A stretch of 64,000 nt of DNA, from the NCBI GenBank assembly GCA_005656395.1, contig SRSI01000035.1:310001-374000 (forward strand), given 5' to 3'. Of the stretch, positions 1 to 11,542 are shown piece after piece. Numbering within the stretch: the first letter of the stretch is position 1; every line of letters starts with the position of its first letter. The notes under the pieces were generated by a model, which was not told where the DNA came from, ran no database searches, and was given only the letters and a program-made list of their open reading frames with translations. The stretch comes from Strongyloides papillosus (Eukaryota > Nematoda > Chromadorea > Rhabditida > Strongyloididae). Made by a program: the position numbers and the translations under genes.

Positions 1-993
1 CACTTTTTGAGAAGCGTCCTCAACCCAAAACTTTCCCGTTGATGTTATCCCTGTAAAATTGGCATTTTCATTGAATGGTGTTACTAATCCCATCTTAGTT
101 AAGATACTTTTCATGTTATGTGTTGACTCAACTCTGAATTTTGGCATTGAAAATATTACTTCTTCACAACAATTAGCTGATTTAATAAGTTTTAAAAGAC
201 CTTTTCCATCCATTTTCTTAAGAAGGGAATGTAAATTGTTCCTTTCTTTTGGGAGTATTAAAATGAATTTATTATCATAATTCCAGTATGACTTTTGAAC
301 TACATGAAAATCATTATCACCTCCATAAGAGAATAGTGATGTTATATTCATCATTTTGACAATTTTTTTCTCATTACTTGTGATATAGAATTCCTCATCA
401 GTAGTAAGTGATTCATCAAATAATAATTTCCATTGACTTTTAAAATATAAAGCATTTATTAGAATTGATTTTGTATTCATTGAAATAGAATTTGGTTTAA
501 CTAAGTCTTTAATTTCATGATTAGTAGCATTACTTATAAAATCATTAATTATCTATAAAATGATTTCAAGTTATTAATTTCTTTGACATACCTTTGCAGA
601 TTTCTCAGGGTCACTAAAATTTGTGCTCTCAAATGTAGCAGTTAAATATATTCTAATATCGTCTTTAAACTTCTCCTTAATAATATAACCATTTTTTATA
701 AATATCCCATTTGCAATATAAATGCTTCTAGATTCATTTGAATCATGTAAAATATCATCAATAGAATTTTCCAAGATTCTACAGTACTCCTCTTTTTTTG
801 TATATGGAGACAAAAGATTTTTATATTCAGCTTCTGTTCTTCCACGTGCTCCAATGTAACCAATAGCCATAGATAAAATTAAAGAGTACGGAGAGAAAAC
901 TACTGCATCCTTTGGTGTAAGTATATATTTTAAAGCGTCAATTGTAAAATTTGCTTGAGCTTCTAAAGTATCATTTTGTTCCGTTGACGGCAT
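1..993 (-). CDS. Serpin, first of a tandem pair (3' end cut by window)
   Basis: Serine protease inhibitor of the serpin fold. Exon 1 runs 993-592 (134 codons, ATG at 993) and exon 2 starts at 552; the 39-nt intron (591-553) has a GTATGT donor and TTTTATAG acceptor and is phase 0. Visible family landmarks are the helix-A/B region with FSPYSL, the NALYFKSQWK motif in exon 2, and the stretch ending NANFTGIT near the left window edge. The hinge and reactive loop lie beyond position 1, so inhibitory status and target cannot be judged. No signal peptide is seen at the N-terminus (MPSTEQND...), as in many intracellular nematode serpins. The protein closely matches the neighbouring serpin at 1567-2744 in exon structure and sequence, so the two arose by tandem duplication. 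Confidence 0.93.
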
Positions 994-1566
994 TATAGTA
1001 GTAAATAATAGCCAATACAGAGATTATTAATGTAACAGTTAATTAACTACCTAAAACAAAAAGATACTATTAGTTTGCAACTGATAAAATATAAATACTA
1101 ATTCAAAAAAGACTGTCACTCCACAGCCAATTGTTATCTTTCTTAGATATGATTAAAAATCTTATTTCGTAACTTCTTAAAACACAGGTTATAATGGAAG
1201 TCAAAAACGAAAACAAAAATGATTATCAACTAAAGCTTTTTCCTCCTTTTTGTGTTTTCTATTTTCCAATGTTTCATATGCATCTATTAATCTTTAAAAG
1301 CATAAATATTTTAGTAACTATTATTTCCGCATTGATCTTTCTAAACAGGAATATATCGAGAATATTCCTTTACACTATATAATTGTAATAACTTTTTTAT
1401 CTGTATACGACAGTCAAATTAAAGTATTCTCGAGGAGTGATAAAAAACATACACAAATATTTTAAATCATAACATGTTATGAACATAATTTTATCTAAAT
1501 ATTTTTATTAAAAAATCTCTTCAATATATTTTCATACATTTAGCAAATAAAAATGAATCATTAGAA

Positions 1567-2744
1567 TTACTGATAAACACCACTAAATAAAATCTTTTCA
1601 TTATCAAGAATGATATACAAAAACGGATGATCAGCCTTAACAATAATCTCATCATTCTTAGAAACTGGAGCTGAATACCCTACCATAAATATAGCAGTTG
1701 CAGCAGCAGCTTCCGTCCCTTCCTCATTAACATCAACAAAAACCTTATGAATAACATCATCAATTTTAATCTTATCCGTTGATGTCATTCCGGTAAAGTT
1801 TGCATTTTCATTGAAAGGTGTCACTAATCCCATCTTTGTCAAGACTTTTTTCATGCTATATGATGACTCAACTTTAAACTTCGGCATTGTTAATATTACA
1901 TCTTTGTAATAATATGTTGATTCAATAAGTTTTAAGAGACTTTTTCCATCCATTTTTTTGAGAAGAGAATGTAATTTGTTCCTTTCTTTTGGAAGTATTA
2001 GAATGAATTCACTACCGCTATGTGTGTATGGAATTTTAACTATATGAAAGTTTTTATTACCTCCGTAGAGTAGTGATGTCGCTTTACTCATCATTTTGAC
2101 AATTTTTTTCTCGTTATTTGTGATGTAGAATTCGTCGTCAATAGTCAAGAATTCATTAAACTTTTTTTTCCATTGACTTTTAAAGTATAAAGCATTTGTT
2201 ATGATGGCTTTCGTATCCATTGAAATAGAATTTGATTTTATTAGGTCTTTTATTTTTTGATGTGTAGCATTACTAATAAAATTATTAATTGTCTATAAAA
2301 CAATTTTTTAAAGACAGTTTTATTTTGACATACCTCTGCAGATACAACAGGATCACTAAAATTAACATTCTCAAATGTAGCCGATAAATAATTCTCAATA
2401 TCGTTCTTGAACTTCTCTTTAACAACATAATCATTTTGAATAAACAACCTATTTGCAATATAAATATTACTAACCCCATCTGAGTCATTATAAACATTAC
2501 CAATAGAATTTTTTAACATTTTACAGTATTCAACTTTCTCTATAAATGGTGATAAAAGATTTTTAAACTCAATTTCCGTATTTCCGCACGTTCCAATGTA
2601 GCACATAGCTAAAGCCAATGTCAAAGAGTATGGTGAGAAGGCTACTCCATCACTTGATGTAAATATTTGATTCAAAATATTAATGGTAAAATTTGCCTGA
2701 GCTTCTAGAATATTATCATGTTCCATTGACATGATATATAGCAA
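1567..2744 (-). CDS. Serpin with inhibitory-type hinge
   Basis: Complete serpin of about 378 aa. Exon 1 is 2744-2334, intron 2333-2293 (41 nt, GTATGT...TATAG), exon 2 is 2292-1567. In-frame ATGs lie at 2744, 2732 and 2726; alignment with the neighbour favours 2732. The C-terminal part shows the hinge EEGTEAAAAT followed by AIFMVGYSAP and then the conserved HPFLYIILD strand. Small residues at P12-P9 are the signature of inhibitory serpins. Counting from the conserved P15 Gly places Tyr-Ser at P1-P1', which suggests a chymotrypsin-like protease target; that assignment is inference. There is no signal peptide, so the product is probably cytosolic or unconventionally released. It is a tandem paralogue of the serpin at 1-993 with the intron at the same site. 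Confidence 0.95.
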
Positions 2745-3314
2745 TTATTAAAATATATTTTTTAATAAATGTTGTTTTTCAAAAATGTTACTTGTTATAT
2801 AGATTGTATTTGATTGATTGAAGAAAAAGGTCAAATAGAAAAAATTGGAAGATTGTTTGCTATCATTTTTTTATATAATCTAACTAATAAGTTAGTTTAT
2901 GATATTTATATTTTTTAAAATTTTTTATCACTAGTAATTTTTTTAGTGTATTTTTTTTCCGAATTACAAGCTATATTAATAGGAATATATTATATAAGCT
3001 GATATTGTGACCATTAACTGCATTACAATAATTAAAATTTTCAATTAGCTTCACTATTCATAAATAATGACTAAAAAATATTTTTGCAAAGTAATTATTT
3101 AAATTAAAAAAAAACTTTAAACATAAAATATCTTCTATTACATCAAACCGCAACGTAAAAGGCAATTATCTTTTATTAAAAATTTTATGATAAATATTTT
3201 GAAATATTATATTTTAATAAAATCAATAAAAATGAAGCAAAGTATTAAAAACTCTGAATGCGTCAAAATTTCATGGGTTATTTCAAGGATAACCAGATTT
3301 ATAATATTTTTTTA
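2745..3314. other. AT-rich intergenic region
   Basis: About 570 bp between the serpin pair and the small membrane protein gene. I see no coding signal, RNA gene or repeat; it should hold the promoter of the serpin at 1567-2744. Confidence 0.5.
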
Positions 3315-3817
3315 CTATGATGAGATGGTACTAAGATTAATTTTCGGTATTGACGTTCCTGTCGTTGATGGGGAATGTTTCGTTGCTGGTTTGATTGGCT
3401 CATTTCGCCCTACATAATACACATTGTTGGAACGTGGGGAATTTCCATGACTTCTTATAATACGTCTTGACTGTCTACCACATCCATTGTACCTTCTAAG
3501 ACTAATTTTCTTTTTATTTCCTAAGTTATGTAATGTGTATAGAAATTTCTCAAACCGATTGAAGAATGACTAAAAAAAGCGGAAACAGATTAAGATTAAC
3601 GGTTTTAAATATCATGATTATAACATACATCACATGGGCAACTTCCACGGCAATATTTTATTATTAATAAAGGTGATATAGCAATAATAGCAAGTATAAC
3701 AAATAAAATACATAATGTAACCCATATCCATAGATCATCATTACTATACCTTGATTCACCAGTCCATTTATTTCTCCAAGCCCATGGATCTCTAGGATCG
3801 TTAATATTTATATACAT
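3315..3817 (-). CDS. Small single-pass membrane protein, two exons
   Basis: Predicted 147-aa protein of unknown function. Exon 1 is 3817-3629 (63 codons) and exon 2 is 3569-3315 (84 codons plus stop), joined across a 59-nt intron with GTATGT donor and TTTTTTTAG acceptor. The N-terminus is hydrophilic and Trp-rich (DPWAWRNKW). A hydrophobic segment follows at about residues 31-55 and then a Cys cluster, CRGSCPCD, right at the exon junction. Exon 2 is basic and Ser/Thr/Pro-rich (for example GCGRQSRR and KHSPSTTGTS). The topology is that of a short extracellular N-terminus, one span and a basic, probably cytoplasmic tail; the Cys cluster next to the span could be palmitoylated (inference). Exon 2 lacks its own ATG, so it is easily missed; its good codon content and clean splice sites are the support for it. 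No family is recognised. Confidence 0.6.
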
Positions 3818-4673
3818 ATCTCATATATAAATATATTTAAAAATATATACATCTAAATATTATAAAACGGCAAAAGTTCTACTCAAAAAGGAGTTGATGG
3901 TAGTGAATAAAAGAGTGTAGGATAAAGTTGTTGTTTGCATCAATACACCTGCTTATCAATCCCATGTGCATACTATAAATAGTATTTAAGGACAGTAAAC
4001 TTATTCATCCTTTACTATATGGGGACTCTCATTAATAGACTATAGAATGAGGAAAAGAGGGAAATAACAATGAGTATGCCATTTAAATACTTAACTACAA
4101 TTTAAAATATTATTTAAAATGTTAATTTATTTTTTTTATATATACCAAAATAAATATGACCTTTAGAAAAGTGTTTATGTTTATTTCTTCGTTTTGTGCT
4201 ATCGGGAAAGAAATCACATTTTTTTTATCATACAAATTTAAAGTTTAACAAATTAGTTATAGATTAAAGATGATAGCGTGACTAAACTTGGTGGACACTA
4301 AAAGTCATACCCATAAATTTTTTTCATCTCTACCTAAACTTGCACATACTGGTAAAGATAATAAAAATATCATATCATTGAAATAATCAAGTTAATTTAA
4401 CTAAAAATCAGGATTTGAAATGTTAATGTTGGAAGATAAATTATTGAAATTAGTCAAACTTTTTACAGTATAGAAATTTTAATTAAATTATACTTTTTAT
4501 ATGAAAATAATTGTCCTTCTTTTATGGAGGGTGGATGATGTAATTTATTATAAGAAGGTATTTAATGAATATATTTTATCATAATAATTAACATATATAT
4601 TTCTTAAGTTTACTTGCACCCTTCATTTGATAATTTTATCTTACATATATATTTTATTAATTAACATCAAAAA
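3818..4673. other. AT-rich intergenic region
   Basis: About 850 bp between two divergently transcribed genes (membrane protein on -, histidine ammonia-lyase on +). It presumably holds both promoters. I see no repeat or RNA gene. Confidence 0.5.
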
Positions 4674-6483
4674 ATGGAAGGTAATTTTAAGTATTCGAAC
4701 TATAATATTGATTATGCTACTGAAAGAGCCTCTGAACTATCAATAAAAAATAATAATAGTATATTGATGTCACAACAAACTGTTACAGGAGATTGTGTTA
4801 TGTAAGTATTTCTTTAAGTTATTTATTATCATAATAATATCATGGTATTTAAAAATTTTTAGGGTAGAAAAGCCAATAACACTTGTTATTGATGGTAATA
4901 GTTTAACACCTAAAGATTTATCCATGTGTGGTGATATGAATGTAAAATTGGCATTAAGTAAAGAATGTAAAGAAAAGGTAAATAAAGCAAGAAAATTTTT
5001 AGAAAAAATTGTTGACGAAAATAAGACGGTATATGGGATAACAACAGGATTTGGTACTTTTAGCAATGTTCAGATATCACCAAAGGAGATTGAGCAATTA
5101 CAAGTTAATTTAATACGTTCACATTCAACTGGGTATGGTAGTCCATTACCACCACCACGTGCTAGAATGCTACTTGCATTGAGAATTAATGTCCTTGCTA
5201 AAGGTCATAGTGGTATTTCATTGGAAAATATCGAAAAGTTAATTAAAGCATTTAATGCTTTTTGTGTATCTTTTGTTCCACAACAAGGTACTGTAGGATG
5301 TTCTGGGGATTTGTGTCCTTTGGCTCATCTGGCATTAGGAATGTTAGGTGAAGGACAAATGTGGTCACCAAGAACTGGTTGGGATGATGCACATAAAGTG
5401 TTAAAGGCAAATAATCTTGAAGCAATAAAATTAGGACCAAAAGAGGGTTTAGCATTAATTAATGGTACACAAATGGTGACATCACTAGGTGCACTTGCTG
5501 TGACAAAAGCATTTAACTTAGCCAGACAAGCTGATATTATTGCAGCATTATCTTTGGATGTTCTTAAAGGTACAACACGTGCTTATGACTTTGATGTCCA
5601 TAGAGTAAGACCACACAGAGGCCAAGGTATATCAGCTAGGAGATTAAGAGCATTACTACATTCCGATAATAATCCAAGTGAAATTGCTGAAAGTCATAGG
5701 AATTGTGGTAAAGTTCAAGATGCGTATACATTAAGATGTGTCCCACAGGTACATGGTGTCGTACACGATACAATATCATTCGTTCACGGTATCATACAAA
5801 TTGAGATGAACTCAGCAACCGACAATCCTTTAATATTTGCAGATAGAGAAGAGATAATTTCAGGTGGTAATTTCCATGGAGAATACCCTGCTAAAGCTCT
5901 TGATTTCTTAGCAATCTCAGTTCAAGAGTTAGCACAAATAAGTGAAAGACGTCTGGAGAGACTTGTTAATACAGAATTATCGGGTCTCCCGACATTTTTA
6001 ACACCAAATGGTGGTTTAAATTCAGGTTTCATGACAGTCCAATTATGTGCAGCTTCATTGGTATCAGAGAACAAAGTATTATGTCACCCGGCGTCAGCTG
6101 ACTCCATACCAACATCATGTAACCAGGAAGATCATGTATCAATGGGTGGATTTAGTGCACGTAAAGCATTAACAGTTGTTGAACACGTTGAAGCAGTATT
6201 AGCGATGGAGTTACTTGCAGCCTGTCAGGCGATGGAATTTTTGAAACCACTAAAAAGTACAGAACCATTACAAAAAGTATATGAATTAGTTAGGACAATT
6301 TCACCACCATTAGAGAATGATAGATACATGTACCCAGAGATTCAGCATGTAATAAAGTTAATAAGAGAAAATAAAATTTATGAAGTTGTTGAGGAAAGAT
6401 TAATTGAGATAAGAGATCTAGAGGAGATAAATCCTAATGCCATGAGAATGAATGCTGGAAGCCCAACAGGAATATTTATGTAA
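4674..6483 (+). CDS. Histidine ammonia-lyase (histidase)
   Basis: Deaminates L-histidine to urocanate and ammonia, the first step of histidine breakdown, in the cytosol. Exon 1 is 4674-4801 and exon 2 is 4863-6483, with a 61-nt intron (GTAAGT...TTTTTAG); the protein is 582 aa. Family motifs are clear: YGITTGFGTF near residues 108-117, GTVGCSGDL around 185-193, NGTQMVTSLGA, QDAYTLRCVPQVHG, GGNFHGEYPAKALDF and DHVSMGGFSARKAL. The catalytic MIO cofactor forms from a tripeptide that is Ala-Ser-Gly in most members; here it is Cys189-Ser-Gly. The start at 4674 was chosen because it gives an open first exon with an A-rich ATG context and a clean phase-2 splice. The N-terminal extension is shorter than that of vertebrate histidases. 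Confidence 0.95.
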
Positions 6484-8105
6484 CGTGGAAATTCTTTTTT
6501 TTTAATTAAAGGATAGATTTCATAAAAATAATATAGAATAAAATGTTTATACATAGATTTGTTTGTTTGTATGTAATTAAATTAATTATATACAATTTAA
6601 GACTAATAGCTAGATGAATTGCTTTAAAAATCCATACAATTAATTTGCTGAATCTATATGTAAGGAAGAATAAGCAATTTAACTATCCTTTTTTGAAGAA
6701 CATGAAAAAAAGAGTATTTAAAAAGATTATTATTTATTGAAAAAGCAAATTAATTCTAAATATAATTTTTTATATTTGAATCTTACATATTTATCATTAA
6801 ATCTATTTATTTCTATCTTTAGTATTTATTCATATATTACCTTAGTGCTTTATTTATACATAGTGTGAGGCAAATAAATTAAATTTATTATTTATGTTCT
6901 ATTCATTATAGGCTATTATTTTCTTGAAAATTGGACTTAAATAGTTTAATGATATGTATAAGAACTTAGTTATAAGAATTCAGTAACAACATCATTATAA
7001 CTAAAATATTAATTTAATTTACTCTTTAGTTAATTATTCCTTTAAAGAATTCTGTTTCCTTTTTGCATATGTGTAAAAAATGAGAATTAAATTTAATGAT
7101 ACATATAGCTATTTATATTTTTATAGAATTCTTCACATTGTTTCTATCATTTTCATAATACATTTCTTCGTATTACATAATTTCCCACAACATTTTCAAC
7201 TATATTTGAAAAGAAAAACTAAAAATGATTTTTAAGTATAATTTTGGTCTTCATGACCTGAATATTTTGAAAAATAGAATTTTCGTGCGAAAAGAACTTT
7301 GAAAGATTAAACCAGAAATAAATGTTAAATTACTCATAAAGAATATTAGCTTAAATTTCTGATGTTCTCCTAACCTATAAAATAATTTCTATTATTCAAT
7401 TTATTATTTTATTATTTGCTAGATTAAAATTTGTTTAGATTAACGGGAAATGAAAGTTCATTTCGAGTATAAAAAGATTAAATCTATATCCTTTAAATAA
7501 CAGGAAATAATAGATTATAAAAAAAGCTGCGAAAAATATTTTAAATTATCATGTACATGTGTTTTCTATAAGGATTTCTTTGTTATACATTGATAAAAGC
7601 ACTTTGATTAAAGTATAATCTCTTGAGACTTTATCACTGAGTTATTGTTACATATCCTATTTATTATCAAATTCTTTATATTTTGAATCTTTGAATATCC
7701 CATAGAGTACGGAAAATTGATAAAAAACAATCTTTACTTGTTGAACTTTATAACAAAAATAATTAGTATAAAATATAAAATAGACTAAACATGGTAATTG
7801 TTTTCATAATAACACATTGAATACAAAAATTTATCATAATAAAAATTGTTTTAAAAAATAATAATAATTTTAAATTTTTTATTATGATGTGATTGTGTTT
7901 TATAAATACATTAACCATTATTTTTTACAACTTATATAGGTTTAATGGTAAAATTTTGAATTATTAATTAAAATTAAATATTTAATTATTTCTACTACTA
8001 CTTTATTTACGTTTAAAAAGATTTTTTTTATTATTTATTTTAGGATAACTGAAGATTGAAAGTTTTTCATGAACTAAATTATAATCATGTTGGGTTTATC
8101 TTACT
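6484..8105. other. AT-rich region without recognised genes
   Basis: About 1.6 kb downstream of the lyase gene and upstream of the first MITE copy. No ORF of note, RNA gene or repeat array was seen. The missing N-terminal exons of the 7TM gene at 9221 would be expected here, but I could not find them. Confidence 0.45.
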
Positions 8106-9066
8106 CACACAAAAAATAAAAAGGACAAATTTTGACAAATCTATCTATAATGCAAAAAAATGTCCCACCATTTTAAAAAATTGAATATTATTCAAATTTT
8201 ATAAATATCAAGCGGCAGCAAAAATTTTAAAACGATGCAAAATATTAGGTTGTCGCATACATTTTGCCGTTTTTTTACAAAAATATATATGTATGACTTT
8301 TTAAATTAACGTGGCTTTTTTTAATTTTGATATTTTTTATGGCATTATGCTCATTTTAGATCCCAACTTGTTTTTTTTCTTTATTTTATAGAAAACGCTA
8401 TTAAAGTTAATTTTGCTTGAAGTTATAAATATTTAATTAAAAATCACTAATTTAAACAGTTTATTAACAACAATAAGTTTAGAAATTTTGAAAATTTTAT
8501 AACAATAATAATGAAAAGTAATAATTATTTAAACACACAAAAGATTATTAATCAAAAATATTATTTTAGTTTTCGTCTTATTTTAAATTAAAATATGTAA
8601 AAGTTTTTTTTACTATAAATAAAAATCTATATTATTTATAACTTTTCATAAGTTTAATTGTAAAAGATGATCTTAAAGACATTATAAAAAAATTTAGACT
8701 ATCAAATATGAAAATTTCATATAAAAATATAATTTATAATTGCTCAAACTATTGAAACATAGAAAAAATGTACTGTAATATACTAAAAATGTTTTTTTTT
8801 TATGAAAGTGTTTGTAATTTTACTTAAAATTCAATTCAAACCTTGCATTTTAAAATTTATTGTAGAAAACAACTTAAGTTTTAAAATAAAAAAAATTTAC
8901 TAAAAAATAAAAATTTATTTTAACAATCCTCTAATTACTGTTTTAATTTTTAAATACGAAATAGTTGAGAAAAAATTAGTCGCAAATTAAGAAAATTCAA
9001 ATTTTTTTAGGTGGGACAAATTTGTTACATTTTATGCAAACCTGTGTCCTTTTTATTTTTTGTGTG
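8106..9066 (-). mobile_element. MITE copy 1 (CACA-tipped family, about 0.95 kb)
   Basis: Non-coding element with terminal inverted repeats that start CACACAAAAAATAAAAAGG at both ends (left at 8106; right end reads the same on the other strand, ending at 9066). Inside, a stretch near 8200-8280 is the reverse complement of the GCGACAACCT...TGCTGTCGCTTG region of copy 2 (31499-32444) and copy 3 (55034-55980), so this copy is inverted relative to them. Immediate flanks are CT on both sides rather than TA. No transposase ORF is present. Confidence 0.8.
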
Positions 9067-9220
9067 CTGTTTTGTTGTTTTATTCTTGATCTCAAGCATT
9101 TTTATTTTTTTTGCAATATATAAAGTTTATAAAAGCAATATTTTTCATATTAATGTAAAGTCAATTGTATTTGTAAGTTTTTGAATTTTTTTTTGCAAAA
9201 TAACAATGTAATTTTTGTAG

Positions 9221-10041
9221 TTTATATTATTGCTTAGTATATCAACAAGTATTGGAGTTATAGGCCTCCTAATTCTGGAAGAACACTACCATATGAATCT
9301 CACTTCCACAATGTACAAAGTATTTTTCTGTTTTTATGTCTGTGGTAATAATGTAGCAACATTAAATTGTGCATTACTTATATTTGAGAGATTCTTTGCC
9401 GTCATCCTAAGCAAACAGTACGAATCTTTTAATGCAAAAAAATTTGTAGTAGCCTTCAATATTGCAGCATATATAACAATATTTATTGTTATTTTTGATT
9501 TCCCAACCAGTTTAGTTCCTCTTTTCACAGACCAATGTATCTTAGTAATTGCCACTCTATCATTTCCAATACAATATCATTTACATAGGGTAGCCATTAA
9601 TAAATCACGTAATAAATTTAAAGAAGATGCAGTTTTTTCATTATCACAACAATATCAATATGTTGAAAATTCAAAAATAGCTAATAAGATGATACCTTTT
9701 ATCTTGTGTTATGCTGCATGTTGCTTTCTTAATGCTATGTGTGCAATACTTAAACGTGAAATAAAAGATGTAACACTTTTGGAGGTAGCAAAAACAACAA
9801 CAAATGTTATCCTCGTAGCTAGGAGCATCTTTACAGGTATCATGTTATTAAATGTAAGTATATTAAACTTTATTTTTATTAGAAATTCTATTAATTATAG
9901 TTTACAATGAAAAAATCCATCTTCAGTTGTATACGTTTATTACTTCGAGGAAATACTGTCTCCCAAGACACTACAAAAGATAATAATTTGGATAAAGAAG
10001 TCGATGTGTACTTTAAGCAACTAAAAGAGGCTTGGATATAA
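9221..10041 (+). CDS. 7TM chemoreceptor of the Sra/Sre type, N-terminus missing
   Basis: Nematode serpentine receptor fragment. Exon 9221-9853 follows a TTTTTGTAG acceptor; a 47-nt intron (9854-9900) leads to exon 9901-10041, giving 257 residues. The segment NCALLIFERFFAVILSKQYES resembles the ERxFA...YE motif after TM3 in Sre/Sra-class receptors, and four to five more hydrophobic spans follow. The last exon encodes a short charged tail ending LKEAWI. A full receptor of this type needs about 80 more residues (TM1-TM2), and no matching exon is visible upstream, where a MITE occupies 8106-9066. The gene may therefore be a pseudogene or have a distant first exon. The exact family (sre, sra or srab) is uncertain. 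Confidence 0.6.
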
Positions 10042-10218
10042 AAAAAACACTATTTATTGAAATACTTTTTTTAACTATATAATAAATGTTACTTTATCTT
10101 GGTAAATTATTAATTATTGTAAAAAAATTATTAAATATTAGATTATTAATAATTAAACTGAGTTATTGAAAGACCATATTAGTTATTTTAACTTCAAAAA
10201 AATATCGTTTTTTAATGA

Positions 10219-11542
10219 TTATAGTGAGGAGTAAGCAAATGTTGCCGAGCATGTCTTTGGGCACATTCTTTCCATTAGATTTTTATATCCTTTATGATTG
10301 CAAAGTGCCTGTTTGGCTACACAATCAATTGCTTTATCAACAACTGCCGCTGTTGATGATGTATCGGTCTCTTCTGCTCCACGACTACCGTATCTACCAG
10401 ATAAGATATTGGTGTATGGATTTTTATTTCTTGGTAATGTCTGTGATGTAACTTTTTTTGTTATCGTTTTTCTACCAAATGTATTTTTATTATTATTCAT
10501 ATTCCTAGTTTGGTTTCTCATATGTTGCATAGTAATGATAACTGGTTTAGGTGTTGTATTTCTACTTTCTTTCCATTTTGAGTAAAAATCGGTACCCTTT
10601 ACTCTAGTTCTATTAGATTTTGAGGTTAATGACATATAGGTGCTTGAGGAGATTGAAACTGGTTTACAGATACCACACGTTTTTCTACAAACTTTCTTTA
10701 CAATAGGACCATATTTAGCATCAACACAGAGATTTTTACGCTCCTCACAATCAGTGGCGTCATCAACGCAACGTCTCTTATTCTCATTTTCTATGCGTTT
10801 TAAAAGTTCAGCAGCTGTTTTAGATTTTGGTTTTGGTGTTGTTGTTGTTCTTGGTTTTTTAGTAAACATTTTTTCTGGTAATGGTCTGAACTTATTAAAT
10901 TGTCCAAATGGTTTGGGCTTGATTTTATTGACTGGAACTTCATGGACTTCTTCTTCTTCCTCCTCCTCTACGTCAGGTAAAGGTTGTGATTCTTTATTGT
11001 TTTCAGCTGATTGTTCAGTTAAAGTCTCCTCTTCTTCTTCAACTTTTTTTGGTTCCTCCTCAACTTCTTCTTCCTCAACAATATTTTCAATATCTGTTAC
11101 TTCTGGTCCCTGGGTTGTCTCAGAAACTTCTTCAACCTCTTTCAATGTTGCTTCACTCTCCTCACCACCATTATCAGATTCCTCATTATCTTCATCAACC
11201 TCTCCTTCGGTTGATCCACCGCCATGTGTCCATGGTAATTGTTTGTTCTCATTCTCTTCTTCAACTTCCATTTCTTCAATCATTTTATTAACTTCATCGC
11301 AAGCATCACATGTTTTAGCACACTTCAAAATCATTACTGCTCTATATGCTTCATGATCACAAAATATTTTTCTAGATGGACAATCTGGATCCAAATCTAA
11401 ATTTAAAAATATTACATTATCATCGATAATTAATAAAAATAAACAAACCTTTACATATAACTTCATCACTTAGTGGATCTGTTAATGTGAATCCATCAAT
11501 TGATATCAACAATAATAATAGAGCATAAATATTTTTGAACAT
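10219..11542 (-). CDS. Secreted ShK-domain protein with long acidic linker
   Basis: Secreted protein of 423 aa. Exon 1 is 11542-11449 and encodes a signal peptide (MFKNIYALLLLLISIDG); after a 52-nt intron, exon 2 is 11396-10219. ShK domain 1 (about residues 30-64) and domain 2 (about 241-275) each keep all six cysteines with the C-x3-TC-x2-C ending. The C-terminal third domain (about 390-420) has only four, lacking the first and last Cys. Between domains 1 and 2 lies a Glu-rich linker with runs of Glu, then a basic Pro/Thr-rich part (KPRTTTTPKPK). ShK modules are very common in nematode secreted proteins, often as binding or protease-associated modules; nothing here points to a specific activity. 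The strongly purine-biased linker creates long antisense ORFs that are not genes. Confidence 0.9.

Noticed and set aside
10640..11356. Long plus-strand Ser-rich open frame
   Set aside because: It is antisense to the Glu-rich linker of the ShK protein; GAA/GAG runs read as TTC/CTC/TCT on the other strand. The minus-strand product has a signal peptide, ShK cysteines and an intron.
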